Assembly (NCBI GenBank): GCA_900548735.1
Contig: URMC01000007.1
Span: forward strand, 1-33,336
Origin: an uncultured Eubacteriales bacterium
GTDB lineage: Bacteria > Bacillota > Clostridia > Oscillospirales > CAG-272
Reading direction: 5' to 3'
Length of the DNA stretch: 33,336 bases
The notes beneath the pieces were generated by a model. It ran no database searches and was not told the origin of the DNA. It saw nothing but the letters and a program-made list of their open reading frames with translations. Position numbers and translations under genes: made by a program. How positions within the stretch are numbered: position 1 is the first letter of the stretch; each line of letters begins with the position of its first letter. Below are positions 1 to 5,645 of this stretch, one piece after another.

Positions 1-1
1 G

Positions 2-538
2 GTCATCCTCTGTGGGCTGATCGGCGCGGTTCTCCTCTGGTCGAGCCGGAATCTTTCTGAGATTCTGGAGCCGTATCTCGTCATGCTCAACAGTCTGCCG
101 AAATCCGCCCTCGCCCCGATTCTCATCGTCTGGCTTGGGAGCAACATCCGCACGATCATCGTTGCCTCCATATCGGTCGCTGTCTTCGGCTCGATCCTGA
201 CACTCCACACCGGATTTTCCTCGATGGATCCCGACCAGATCAAACTAATCCGGTCCCTCGGAGGAAACCGGATTCATATTTTAACCAAAGTCCTGCTGCC
301 AGGCTCAATCCCGCTGATTCTCGCCAACATGAAGGTCAACATCGGTCTCTGCCTGGTTGGCGTCATCATCGGTGAATTTCTGGCCGCCAAAGAAGGCCTT
401 GGATATCTTATTATCTACTCAAGCCAGGTCTTCAAAATGGATTGGCTTCTTATGAGCATATGTATTCTCTGCGTCTTCGCGATATTTTTGTACGCTCTGA
501 TTGATTTCGGAGAAAAACTTTATTTTAAACATTTTTAA
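2..538 (+). CDS. ABC transporter permease, SsuC/TauC-like (5' partial)
   Basis: The reading frame is open from base 2, so the gene began before the window; 178 residues are visible. It reads as the membrane subunit of an ABC importer of the nitrate/sulfonate/taurine (BPD_transp_1) class. Several hydrophobic helices flank a cytoplasmic loop (RSLGGNRIHILTKVLLPGS) that matches the EAA motif contacting the ATPase subunit. The sequence GEFLAAKEGLGYLI is also typical of SsuC/ThiX-like permeases. The substrate cannot be read from this fragment, and the binding protein and ATPase would lie to the left. The codon mix is less GC-rich than in genes right of 6 kb. The family is fairly certain; specificity is unknown. 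Confidence 0.85.
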   Translation, partial: VILCGLIGAVLLWSSRNLSEILEPYLVMLNSLPKSALAPILIVWLGSNIRTIIVASISVAVFGSILTLHTGFSSMDPDQIKLIRSLGGNRIHILTKVLLPGSIPLILANMKVNIGLCLVGVIIGEFLAAKEGLGYLIIYSSQVFKMDWLLMSICILCVFAIFLYALIDFGEKLYFKHF

Positions 539-547
539 ACCTCCGCA

Positions 548-1084
548 TCAGATTCCCTGCCAAAACCATAAGATCAGCTGATCTCCTGCAAATAAGGTCA
601 TCATAATTCCCAGCACCAAAAACGGTCCAAATGCAAATTCATCCTTTCTGGTCAGCTTTCCACATTTCAGCATAATAAGGCAATATCCTCCTGCAAGCAT
701 AACCGCACATGCCATCGAACAAATGATTTTCTCTTTTCCAAGCAGAAATCCGGAAACTGCCATGAATTTGATATCGCCTCCTCCAAATGCCCCGGGAATC
801 AGAATGGATAAGACCAGCATCGGTCCTGCCACAGCTGCTGCCCCGGGGATCCGGTTGTATAAATCACTGTTCCCTGTCAGTACCATATCTGCTGCTGCGA
901 TCAGCAATATATAAATATGATATCTGCCGGGGATCTTACGGGTACTGTGATCCGTTAATGCCACCCGGCATAAGATTCCGAGATAACATAATAACCGTAT
1001 CCCGTTCAAAGATATTGCAGTGGCTTTCGTATAGTTAAGAAAGCCATCTGCTATTGTTCTTACTTCTACCATCTCCTGATTCAT
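548..1084 (-). CDS. A24-family prepilin peptidase (TadV/CpaA-like)
   Basis: This is a polytopic membrane aspartic protease of 178 residues. Family A24 enzymes cut the leader from type IV or Flp prepilins on the cytoplasmic face of the membrane. The two catalytic aspartates are recognisable: one in the first loop (TDHSTRKIPGRYH, matching the usual TDxxxxxIP context) and one in the GGGD motif (FGGGDIKFMAVSG). At this size, and without an N-terminal methylase domain, it resembles stand-alone TadV/CpaA peptidases. The first 25 residues are atypical. A second ATG four codons downstream lies too close to its GGAG to be preferred. No pilin or tad genes are visible, so its substrate may lie outside the window. 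It converges with the permease at 538. Confidence 0.85.
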   Translation of the reverse strand: MNQEMVEVRTIADGFLNYTKATAISLNGIRLLCYLGILCRVALTDHSTRKIPGRYHIYILLIAAADMVLTGNSDLYNRIPGAAAVAGPMLVLSILIPGAFGGGDIKFMAVSGFLLGKEKIICSMACAVMLAGGYCLIMLKCGKLTRKDEFAFGPFLVLGIMMTLFAGDQLILWFWQGI

Positions 1085-1116
1085 TTACTGTTATTCTTTT
1101 TGGGCCATTTTTTGTA

Positions 1117-1388
1117 TCAATAACATTTCCCGCAAGGTTTAAGGCCCTGTGCCTCTGCTTCTTCCTTTGTCTCTTTCTTTGCCGTATCCGGATTCATATT
1201 ACCGCAGTGGTTCGTTTTATGGTATTTTGAACCAGTTGCCGATACCCATACTTGGTCTTCGGTTACTTTCTGCGTTGTCTGTTTCGTTACCGTCTGTTCC
1301 GTCACAGTCCCCTTATCTGATTCATCTCCCGGTGTATAATCATTACACGGTGCCGCACTCCAATTCAGATTTTTACCGTCACTTATTA
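1117..1388 (-). pseudogene. Detached C-terminal tail of the adjacent MBL-fold protein
   Basis: In the frame after the break, about 90 codons remain. They encode a linker (CNDYTPGDESDKGT) and a conserved C-terminal module (WVSATGSKYHKTNHCGNMNP then PCGKCY) seen at the ends of many secreted Firmicutes proteins, including MBL-fold ones. The His/Cys spacing suggests a small metal-binding module. No ribosome site precedes the in-frame ATG near 1416, which lies inside the upstream gene, so independent expression is unlikely. Either a real mutation or a one-base sequence error would explain the split. Confidence 0.7.
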
Positions 1389-2257
1389 CTGACGGCAACA
1401 ATCGTTCCCTGCTCATCGGTACGATACACCTGAATATCCATAGATTCCAGCTTGTCCATCACATCCTTCGCCGGATGTCCGTACTGGTTATCCTTTCCAC
1501 AGCTGATCACCGCATATTCCGGTACGGTTTTCTGAAGGAAATCCCAGGATGTTGCCGTTGCTGATCCATGGTGTCCGGGTACCAGTACATCACAGTTTAA
1601 ATCTATACCGGAATTGCACATCGCCTTTTCGCTTTCATGCTCTGCATCTCCCGTAAAGATAAAACTGTTCTCTTTATTTGTAAGTTTTATTGCAACGGAA
1701 TTATTGTTACTTCCCTTAGCTTCTATCGTCTCCGGTGCCAGTATTTGAAAGGAAGCACTTCCAAGCCTGTAAGATTTTCCTACCGGCGGATGCTTCATTT
1801 TCAATCCGTCTTCTTTCACAGCTTTTACAAATGACCGGTATAACTTACTGGTATGTACATAGTTACTGGATATAACATTTTTCACCTTAAAGCTCTTCAG
1901 GCATCCGATCAGACCCGCCATATGATCAGCATCATAATGGCTGCTGATCAGATAATCAATCTTCGTAACGCCCTGTTCTTTCAAATAAGCTACAACAAAT
2001 CTTGAAGTCTTTCGATCTCCTCCATCATAGATCAGATTTTTCCCATCCGACTGAACCAGAATAGATAATCCCTGTCCTACATCAAGGAAATGCACTTTCA
2101 CTGTCCCTGATGGAACAGTTGAGTTATTTTCCGCAGCCTGCGTCCGTACACTCACAGACACCCCTGTCATTGCCAGTGCCATAAAGATCGAAAGCAGTGC
2201 CGATAACAGTCTTTGCCTCCATATTTTTTTCATTTTTCTTCTTTTTGCCTGCAGCAT
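1379..2257 (-). CDS. Secreted ComEC-like metallo-beta-lactamase-fold hydrolase, C-terminus cut by a frameshift
   Basis: An N-terminal basic segment and hydrophobic helix (residues about 9-40, ending near TQAAEN) form a signal peptide. The rest is a metallo-beta-lactamase fold like the extracellular domain of ComEC: HFLDVGQGLSILV, the metal site HYDADH, TGDAEHE and PGHHGS. Family members are secreted metal-dependent hydrolases or nucleases; the substrate is not known. The ATG follows AGGGAGTGG at a good distance. The frame ends at VAVSNK-stop. The sequence continues in another frame as SDGKNLNW, the usual next segment of these proteins, so a small indel near 1380-1390 separates the MBL domain from its tail. 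The MBL domain looks complete and may still be functional. Confidence 0.85.
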   Translation of the reverse strand: MLQAKRRKMKKIWRQRLLSALLSIFMALAMTGVSVSVRTQAAENNSTVPSGTVKVHFLDVGQGLSILVQSDGKNLIYDGGDRKTSRFVVAYLKEQGVTKIDYLISSHYDADHMAGLIGCLKSFKVKNVISSNYVHTSKLYRSFVKAVKEDGLKMKHPPVGKSYRLGSASFQILAPETIEAKGSNNNSVAIKLTNKENSFIFTGDAEHESEKAMCNSGIDLNCDVLVPGHHGSATATSWDFLQKTVPEYAVISCGKDNQYGHPAKDVMDKLESMDIQVYRTDEQGTIVAVSNK

Positions 2258-2450
2258 GTTCCCACTCCCTTTTTTTCAGTATATGATGTCAACGGCGCTC
2301 TGTGTCTTATTTTCACAAAAAAAGAAAATTTCATAAAACCGCCACAAACAAAGAGAAAATAAGGTGTGGAATAAATTTTTTGAGAGGGAAAGCGCCACAT
2401 ATGCGAAAAAATATCATATATTATTCATAAATAATATACTAAATAAAATA

Positions 2451-2479
2451 TTGACAATTTCTTGAAAAAATGGTATAAA
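2451..2479 (+). promoter_or_regulatory. Sigma-A promoter for the RNA candidate at 2485
   Basis: TTGACA at 2451-2456, a 17-bp spacer and TATAAA at 2474-2479 lie in an AT-rich stretch. No open reading frame with a ribosome site follows. Transcription would start near 2485, exactly where the paired structure begins. Confidence 0.7.
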
Positions 2480-2484
2480 TATTC

Positions 2485-2587
2485 CACAGGCGGTGGGAAC
2501 TTGCAGGAACCCACTGAAAAAACAGGCGTTCGGCAGGGCAACATGATACCGGTTTGTCTTGGATGGGCGTCTGCCTGTGTTTTTTTG
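2485..2587 (+). ncRNA. Candidate structured non-coding RNA, about 100 nt
   Basis: The predicted transcript begins with CACAGGC (2485-2491). It ends with the exact complement GCCTGTG (2573-2579) followed by seven T residues, so a closing helix doubles as a terminator. Inside are a hairpin with GTGGG/CCCAC arms (about 2493-2513), a second ACAGGC copy at 2522 that could compete for the same 3' strand, and GGCAG/CTGCC pairing. The competing partner suggests either a switch or simply internal repetition. I compared it from memory with SRP RNA, 6S RNA and the common riboswitches and recognised none. No gene directly follows, so it looks free-standing. Structure and promoter are seen; function is unknown. 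Confidence 0.55.
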
Positions 2588-2605
2588 CGGATTTTTCGCA
2601 AAAAA
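2581..2605. terminator. Bidirectional hairpin after the RNA candidate
   Basis: TTTTTTGCG and CGCAAAAAA form a 9-bp stem around a GATTTTT loop. The arms supply a T-run for minus-strand reading and back up the terminator of the plus-strand RNA. Confidence 0.55.
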
Positions 2606-2773
2606 CGCGCGCCGGAAGGCGGCACAGACAAAATTTTTCTTGTTAGTATTTTGTGAACACTAAGTGTTTGGGATGATTTTTTACCCAATATATCATTCTC
2701 TGCGGCATATTTTTCCCGGTGAGCGGCGATTTGTATTTTCTTTTGTAAGTTTTGAAAAAAGTGAAAAAAAGTG

Positions 2774-2802
2774 TTGACAAGAAGGAATCTTTATGATATA
2801 AT
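2774..2802 (+). promoter_or_regulatory. Consensus sigma-A promoter of the tRNA operon
   Basis: TTGACA (2774-2779), a 17-bp spacer and TATAAT (2797-2802) lie 16 bases before the first tRNA. Both hexamers match consensus exactly, as is usual for stable-RNA promoters. Confidence 0.9.
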
Positions 2803-2818
2803 GTCATACGTTCGGTTC

Positions 2819-2895
2819 GGCGGAATAGCTCAGTTGGCTAGAGCGTCCGGTTCATACCCGGCAGGTCGTAGGTTCAAATCCCACTTCCGCTACCA
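2819..2895 (+). tRNA. tRNA-Met(CAU), elongator type
   Basis: The cloverleaf folds with acceptor GGCGGAA/TTCCGCT, a D-arm GCTC/GAGC, and anticodon loop TTCATAC reading CAU. The T-arm GTAGG/CCCAC has one A-C mismatch. CCA is encoded. It lacks the initiator's C1-A72 mismatch and GGG/CCC anticodon stem, so it is called elongator. A lysidine-modified isoleucine tRNA also carries CAU, but this sequence resembles common clostridial elongator Met genes. Confidence 0.9.
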
Positions 2896-2970
2896 GGCCC
2901 GTTCGTCCAGCGGTTAAGACACCGCCCTTTCACGGCGGTAACATGGGTTCGATTCCCGTACGGGTCACCA
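2896..2970 (+). tRNA. tRNA-Glu(UUC)
   Basis: The acceptor stem GGCCCGT/ACGGGTC, anticodon loop CTTTCAC (UUC) and T-arm with TTCGATT are all well formed, and CCA is encoded. It begins at the base after tRNA-Met, with no spacer. Its last 14 body bases recur at 5712-5725, which marks it as the likely integration site of the island that follows. Confidence 0.95.
2954..2967 (+). other. Left attachment-site repeat (tRNA-Glu 3' end)
   Basis: TCCCGTACGGGTCA covers the T-arm/acceptor 3' strand through the discriminator base. It contains the palindrome CCCGTACGGG. tRNA 3' ends are the classic target of tyrosine recombinases. Confidence 0.6.
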
Positions 2971-2979
2971 AAAACGGAA

Positions 2980-3026
2980 AAATCCCGGAATGTCTGATTT
3001 TATCGGATGTTCCGGGATTTCTGTTT
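2980..3026 (+). terminator. Terminator downstream of the tRNA pair
   Basis: A perfect 11-bp stem, AAATCCCGGAA (2980-2990) with TTCCGGGATTT (3010-3020), is followed by a T-rich tail. On the island model this terminator came in with the element, and the older chromosomal terminator now lies at 5725-5752. Confidence 0.75.
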
Positions 3027-3116
3027 ATTTATGCGGGTTTCTTGCCTTTTTGATTTGCTTTTTTATTTTGAAAAAACTTCCGTATTTTGTAAAATCATTT
3101 CCGAAAACGGAAATTT

Positions 3117-3154
3117 TGCAACACGAATGCAACATATGCAACACGAATGCAACA
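3117..3154 (+). repeat. Four TGCAACA direct repeats near the left boundary
   Basis: TGCAACA occurs at 3117, 3128, 3137 and 3148, arranged as a 20-bp unit repeated twice. It lies about 150 bp inside the left attachment repeat. That is the distance and form expected of recombinase arm-type sites, though they could equally be sites for another DNA-binding protein. Confidence 0.6.
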
Positions 3155-3162
3155 CAGAAAAA

Positions 3163-3185
3163 GCCTCCGTTTTTATTTCGGAGGC
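3163..3185. terminator. Bidirectional terminator ending the leftward small-gene transcript
   Basis: GCCTCCG and CGGAGGC form a 7-bp stem. It has T-runs on both sides, so it can end the leftward transcript of the small genes and any rightward read-through from the tRNAs. Confidence 0.75.
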
Positions 3186-3194
3186 TCTTTTTGA

Positions 3195-3316
3195 TCAGCA
3201 TATATCCACGCCAATTTCTTTTTCTTTCTCTCGGTATTTTTCGTGAAGTTCTCCCTGCCTCATCATAATGTACCGAGTGCCTTGCGGCGTTCTGTAATTC
3301 TTTGAGAAACTGTCAT
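3195..3316 (-). CDS. One or two very small ORFs, possibly a single frameshifted gene
   Basis: An ATG at 3316 follows GGAGGAAAAT and opens a 17-codon frame (MTVSQRITERRKALGTL). Its stop overlaps the ATG of a 22-codon frame (3195-3263) encoding a charged peptide (MRQGELHEKYREKEKEIG). Either these are two coupled micropeptides, or one base was lost near 3266 from a single protein of about 40 residues. The second peptide is almost wholly charged and probably helical. They share a leftward transcript with the gene at 3336-3488 and end before the 3163 terminator. No family is recognised. The strong ribosome site is the main evidence. Confidence 0.4.
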
Positions 3317-3335
3317 ATTTTCCTCCTTGCTTCTG

Positions 3336-3488
3336 TCAGTCCACGAAAGTGTGACGGCAAACGTCATAAAGCCCGAAATAGGCACCGTTCACCTTTACGA
3401 TTACGGTGTCATACCCGTGCCGGTTGATTGTCAGCGTTCCTTTGTTGCACCCCAGCGCCTTGACTGCGTTCTTGATCTCGTTTGCCAT
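3336..3488 (-). CDS. Small hypothetical protein, 50 aa, first gene of the leftward transcript
   Basis: The frame starts MANEIKNAVKALG and ends YDVCRHTFVD. A lysine-rich helix is followed by a likely beta-hairpin (TLTINRHGYDTVIVKVNG, then AYFGLYDV). It lies directly downstream of a strong leftward promoter carrying an operator, opposite the repressor gene, which is the position of an early gene such as cro or an excisionase in phages. The ribosome site is weak (AGAGAAAG). I do not recognise the family, and it is too short for a confident fold call. Its codons look coding, and it ends just before the ribosome site of the next small ORF. Confidence 0.55.
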   Translation of the reverse strand: MANEIKNAVKALGCNKGTLTINRHGYDTVIVKVNGAYFGLYDVCRHTFVD

Positions 3489-3559
3489 TTTCTTTCTCTA
3501 CTCTTGATTTTTTATGTTCCCCGTGTTATACTTGGGCTGGGGACTTCCCTTGTGGTTAC

Positions 3560-3588
3560 ATTTTACATCACCAAATGGTGATTGTCAA
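3560..3588 (-). promoter_or_regulatory. Leftward promoter with operator palindrome filling its spacer
   Basis: Read leftward, TTGACA (3588-3583), a 17-bp spacer and TAAAAT (3565-3560) form a strong promoter. The spacer contains ATCACCAAATGGTGAT (3567-3582), two 7-bp inverted arms around AA. A repressor bound there would block RNA polymerase directly. Confidence 0.8.
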
Positions 3589-3637
3589 TACAAATTATCA
3601 CTTTTTTGTGGTTTTGTAGAACTGCACAATTTCTGTT

Positions 3638-3653
3638 GTAACCGTTTGGTGAT
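3638..3653 (+). promoter_or_regulatory. Second, imperfect operator upstream of the repressor gene
   Basis: TTTGGTGAT (3645-3653) is identical to half of the operator at 3567-3582, while the other half is degenerate. It overlaps the weak -10 (TGTAAC, 3637-3642) of a possible rightward promoter with -35 TTGTAG at 3614. That arrangement would let the repressor control its own gene. Confidence 0.5.
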
Positions 3654-3678
3654 TTTGTATTTCTTGCGAGGTGGCAAA

Positions 3679-4068
3679 ATGAACACATTCATTGAAAGAT
3701 TAAATGCTTTATCCAAGGAGAAGAAAGTATCACGCAAAGAACTGTGCAATTATCTTGGCATAGGCATAAACCAAATTAAGCGTTGGGAAGATAGCGGGGC
3801 TATCCCAAATCAAGGAATACTAATAGCAATTTCCGTATACTTCGGCGTAACGGTCGACTACCTCCTCGGAAACACCGACCAGCGGGGAGACAAAGAAAAA
3901 ACGCCCTCCAAGTTATGGGAGGGCGAGGAAATGAGCGATAAGGAAAAGCAACTGTGGGACTTGTGGCGCCGTGTGCCGGACGAGCAGAAGCCGCAACTGC
4001 TCAAACTGATTGAAGCCTCGCTTGCGCTCAAAGCAGAAGAATATAAAAACGGAGGGCAAAAAAGATGA
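3679..4068 (+). CDS. Cro/CI-type HTH transcriptional repressor
   Basis: The protein has 129 residues. An N-terminal HTH_3 domain (residues about 4-64) contains KVSRKELCNYLGIGINQIKRW, the helix-turn-helix, and YFGVTVDYLLGNTD, the hallmark end of XRE/Cro-CI domains. A charged linker and a C-terminal helical segment (KQLWDLWRRVPDEQKPQLLK), typical of small Firmicutes phage repressors, follow. The ATG at 3679 is chosen because GAGGTGG sits just upstream and the HTH begins there; an upstream in-frame extension would run through the operator. It probably binds the ATCACCA half-sites at 3567 and 3645, holding down the leftward small genes. Its stop overlaps the next start. Confidence 0.9.
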   Translation: MNTFIERLNALSKEKKVSRKELCNYLGIGINQIKRWEDSGAIPNQGILIAISVYFGVTVDYLLGNTDQRGDKEKTPSKLWEGEEMSDKEKQLWDLWRRVPDEQKPQLLKLIEASLALKAEEYKNGGQKR

Positions 4069-4508
4069 ATTGGACAGTGTTCGGCGCAGCTATGACTGTC
4101 ATTGTAGTTTGCATTGTTGTTCTTGTAGTCGTAATTAAAGATTTATCAACAAATAAGACGGTAAAACCGAACACAAATTATACTGAAAAAGAAGAATATA
4201 CGCCGCAAGAAACTGCCAAATTTGCCAAGCATATTAAGATTGCGGCACTTTTGTTGGTGGCAATTATTCTGTTTTTTTCGATCAGAGCTATCCACGGGGA
4301 AGTCATAGAAAAAAAGATTATTCAGTATATGACTGAAACCTATGTAGAAGCGGATTCATATGCAATTCTCGTGCAAAAGGCGACCGATTACAAAGTCAGC
4401 GGGAAACCGTTTGCGAAGTTTTACTTTGTGTGTGTTCGCTATGATTATGGCACGTGTAATACATACCTCGTTACTTATGATGGCGGAGAAATCTCTGTCA
4501 GAGGGTAA
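4065..4508 (+). CDS. Small membrane protein coupled to the repressor
   Basis: This 147-residue protein starts inside the stop of the repressor gene (ATGA overlap), so the two are translationally coupled. It has a hydrophobic helix at residues about 5-24 and another at about 64-82, with a hydrophilic segment between them. The C-terminal 60 residues (FYFVCVRYDYGTCNTYLVTYDGG) look like a small beta-rich domain. No family is recognised. Coupling to a phage-type repressor suggests a lysogeny-associated function, for example superinfection immunity or sensing at the membrane, but that is inference only. Confidence 0.7.
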   Translation: MNWTVFGAAMTVIVVCIVVLVVVIKDLSTNKTVKPNTNYTEKEEYTPQETAKFAKHIKIAALLLVAIILFFSIRAIHGEVIEKKIIQYMTETYVEADSYAILVQKATDYKVSGKPFAKFYFVCVRYDYGTCNTYLVTYDGGEISVRG

Positions 4509-4543
4509 CAAGAGTTTTTTGCCGGAGCAACCATATAAAAAAG

Positions 4544-4572
4544 CCGCCCCCGAAAAGGGCGGTATTTTTTAA
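4544..4572 (+). terminator. Terminator of the repressor operon
   Basis: CCGCCC and GGGCGG pair around a CCGAAAA loop, followed by TATTTTTT. Confidence 0.8.
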
Positions 4573-4589
4573 GTCTCTTTTTTTACGCT

Positions 4590-4685
4590 TCACGCGCGGG
4601 CGCGCGCGTAGTGTGTGTGTTATATATATCTTTATTCTTTTGTATTTCTTTTTTGTTACTTTTTTCTTTGTATTTTCTTTTTCTT
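4590..4685 (+). repeat. Alternating purine-pyrimidine tract followed by a T-rich pyrimidine tract
   Basis: CG, then GT, then TA dinucleotides alternate with few breaks over about 40 bp, a pattern prone to left-handed DNA or easy melting. About 55 bp of almost pure T/C on the plus strand follow. There is no ribosome site. An open frame through here would encode a phenylalanine-rich helix joined to the repeat block that follows. Confidence 0.6.
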
Positions 4686-4692
4686 AATGACA

Positions 4693-4848
4693 TCCGGAAA
4701 CCCAGTTAAAGCACCCGGAAACCAAGTTAAAGTACCCGAAAACCCCGAAAAAACAGGAAATAATCTTGATAAAAGAATAATTTCCCCCGGAAACTGCGTT
4801 AATGTATCCGATAATTGCATAAAAGTATCCAATAACTCTGAAAAAGTA
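4693..4848 (+). repeat. Seven degenerate 21-bp tandem repeats, possibly coding heptapeptides
   Basis: Units begin at 4693, 4714, 4735, 4756, 4786, 4807 and 4828, with a 9-bp insertion after the fourth. They resemble CCCGGAAACCAAGTTAAAGTA. The 21-bp period keeps one frame open from an ATG at 4687 to 4929. That frame gives heptapeptides such as PGNQVKV, PENPEKT and SDNCIKV with nearly invariant N and K. There is no ribosome site for 4687, and a GTG further left at 4615 would add a phenylalanine-rich helix. Either a small repeat protein or a row of iteron-like binding sites would fit. The stop overlaps the hicA -35 box. Confidence 0.6.
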
Positions 4849-4925
4849 GTATATAATTCAGAATGTTGTCTTGAAGTGCATCCATATCAAAATCCGAAAA
4901 ATAATTTATTTTTTTGCAAAACCTC

Positions 4926-4954
4926 TTGACAAATGCGCATTTAATGTGTATAAT
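4926..4954 (+). promoter_or_regulatory. hicAB promoter with palindromic operator in the spacer
   Basis: TTGACA (4926-4931), a 17-bp spacer and TATAAT (4949-4954) are perfect consensus. The palindrome AAATGCGCATTT (4931-4942) sits against the -35 box. HicB-type antitoxins are known to repress their own promoters through such sites, so autoregulation is likely. Confidence 0.85.
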
Positions 4955-4976
4955 ATAATTGTAAGGAGGACAGAGA

Positions 4977-5150
4977 ATGAGAACAAAAGACCTGATCGAA
5001 CTTTTGGAACGAAACGGATGGAAGTTCAAACGACACGGCGCAAACCACGACATATACGTGAAAGACGGTCAAAGGGAAAGCGTTGTAAGACACCGAGAAA
5101 CCGATGAAGACTTGGCAAAAGCAATCATCAAGCGGCGCGGGCTGAAATAA
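4977..5150 (+). CDS. hicA: HicA-family mRNA interferase toxin
   Basis: The product is 57 residues, the normal size for HicA. These toxins have a double-stranded-RNA-binding-like fold and cut mRNA using a conserved histidine; here GANHDIY (His24) occupies that position (GSHHxxY in the family). The start MRTKDLIELLERNGW and the tail VVRHRETDEDLAKAIIKRRGL are typical. An AAGGAGG ribosome site precedes the ATG at 4977. It is followed by hicB in the usual toxin-antitoxin order. All core positions look intact, so an active toxin is expected. Confidence 0.9.
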   Translation: MRTKDLIELLERNGWKFKRHGANHDIYVKDGQRESVVRHRETDEDLAKAIIKRRGLK

Positions 5151-5156
5151 GCCCGC
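5137..5156 (+). promoter_or_regulatory. Hairpin across the hicA stop codon
   Basis: GCGGGCT (5137-5143) pairs with AGCCCGC (5150-5156) around GAAATA, and the stop codon lies at 5148-5150. There is no T-run, so it is not a simple terminator. It could stabilise the toxin message or alter toxin:antitoxin translation. Confidence 0.5.
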
Positions 5157-5202
5157 TCCACCTTGATATAAAATATAATCGAAATATAAGGAGGAATTCT
5201 GA

Positions 5203-5604
5203 ATGAAAAACGCATATCCCATTGTTATGACGCATGGAGAAAAGTTTATTGTGGTATTTATTCCCGATTTTAACATCAATACGCAGGGCAAAGATATTCC
5301 GGACGCAATGGAAATGGCGCGGGATGCCATTGGACTTATCGGAATTGATATGCAGGACGATGGTGAAGCCCTGCCGCAGGCATCGAGCATTTCTGACGTA
5401 CAAGCGCAAAATTCTTGTGGGGGAATTGTTTCGCTGGTTGATGTTGACTTTGACGAATACAGAAGAAAACAAGAACTGCGCGCAGTCCGGAAAAACGTCA
5501 CGATTCCGTCTTGGCTCAATGAAGAAGCGGAACGGGCAAACCTGAACTTTTCTGCCGTCTTGCAAAATGCTTTGAAAACAGAATTGCATATTTCCGGCAG
5601 ATAA
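5203..5604 (+). CDS. hicB: HicB-family antitoxin
   Basis: This protein has 133 residues. The N-terminal half is the partially degraded RNase-H-like fold of HicB, with YPIVMTHGEKFIVVFIPDF and the acidic GKDIPDAMEMARDAIGL segment. The C-terminal half (TIPSWLNEEAERANLNFSAVL) is a ribbon-helix-helix/Arc-like DNA-binding domain, which would bind the palindrome at 4931. GGAGG stands eight bases before the ATG at 5203. An AT-rich gap of 52 bp separates it from hicA and carries TATAAT-like strings that could be a second promoter. It neutralises HicA and represses the operon. Confidence 0.92.
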   Translation: MKNAYPIVMTHGEKFIVVFIPDFNINTQGKDIPDAMEMARDAIGLIGIDMQDDGEALPQASSISDVQAQNSCGGIVSLVDVDFDEYRRKQELRAVRKNVTIPSWLNEEAERANLNFSAVLQNALKTELHISGR

Positions 5605-5617
5605 GTTTTATATCAAA

Positions 5618-5645
5618 AGCCGCCCGCACCAAGGCGCAGGCGGCT
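5618..5645 (+). terminator. Hairpin downstream of hicB
   Basis: AGCCGCC and GGCGGCT pair around a GC-rich loop. The T-rich run (TTTTTATCTTTTTC) begins about 15 bases later, so it is an imperfect intrinsic terminator. Confidence 0.55.

Noticed and set aside
2485..2587. Small SRP RNA or 6S RNA
   Set aside because: The conserved SRP apical GGAA-loop motif is missing, and the length and lack of a central bubble do not suit 6S RNA.
3117..3154. Possible CRISPR array
   Set aside because: Repeat units are 7 bp with 2-4 bp gaps, and no cas gene is present.
4693..4848. Possible CRISPR array
   Set aside because: The units are contiguous, with no spacers, and degenerate.
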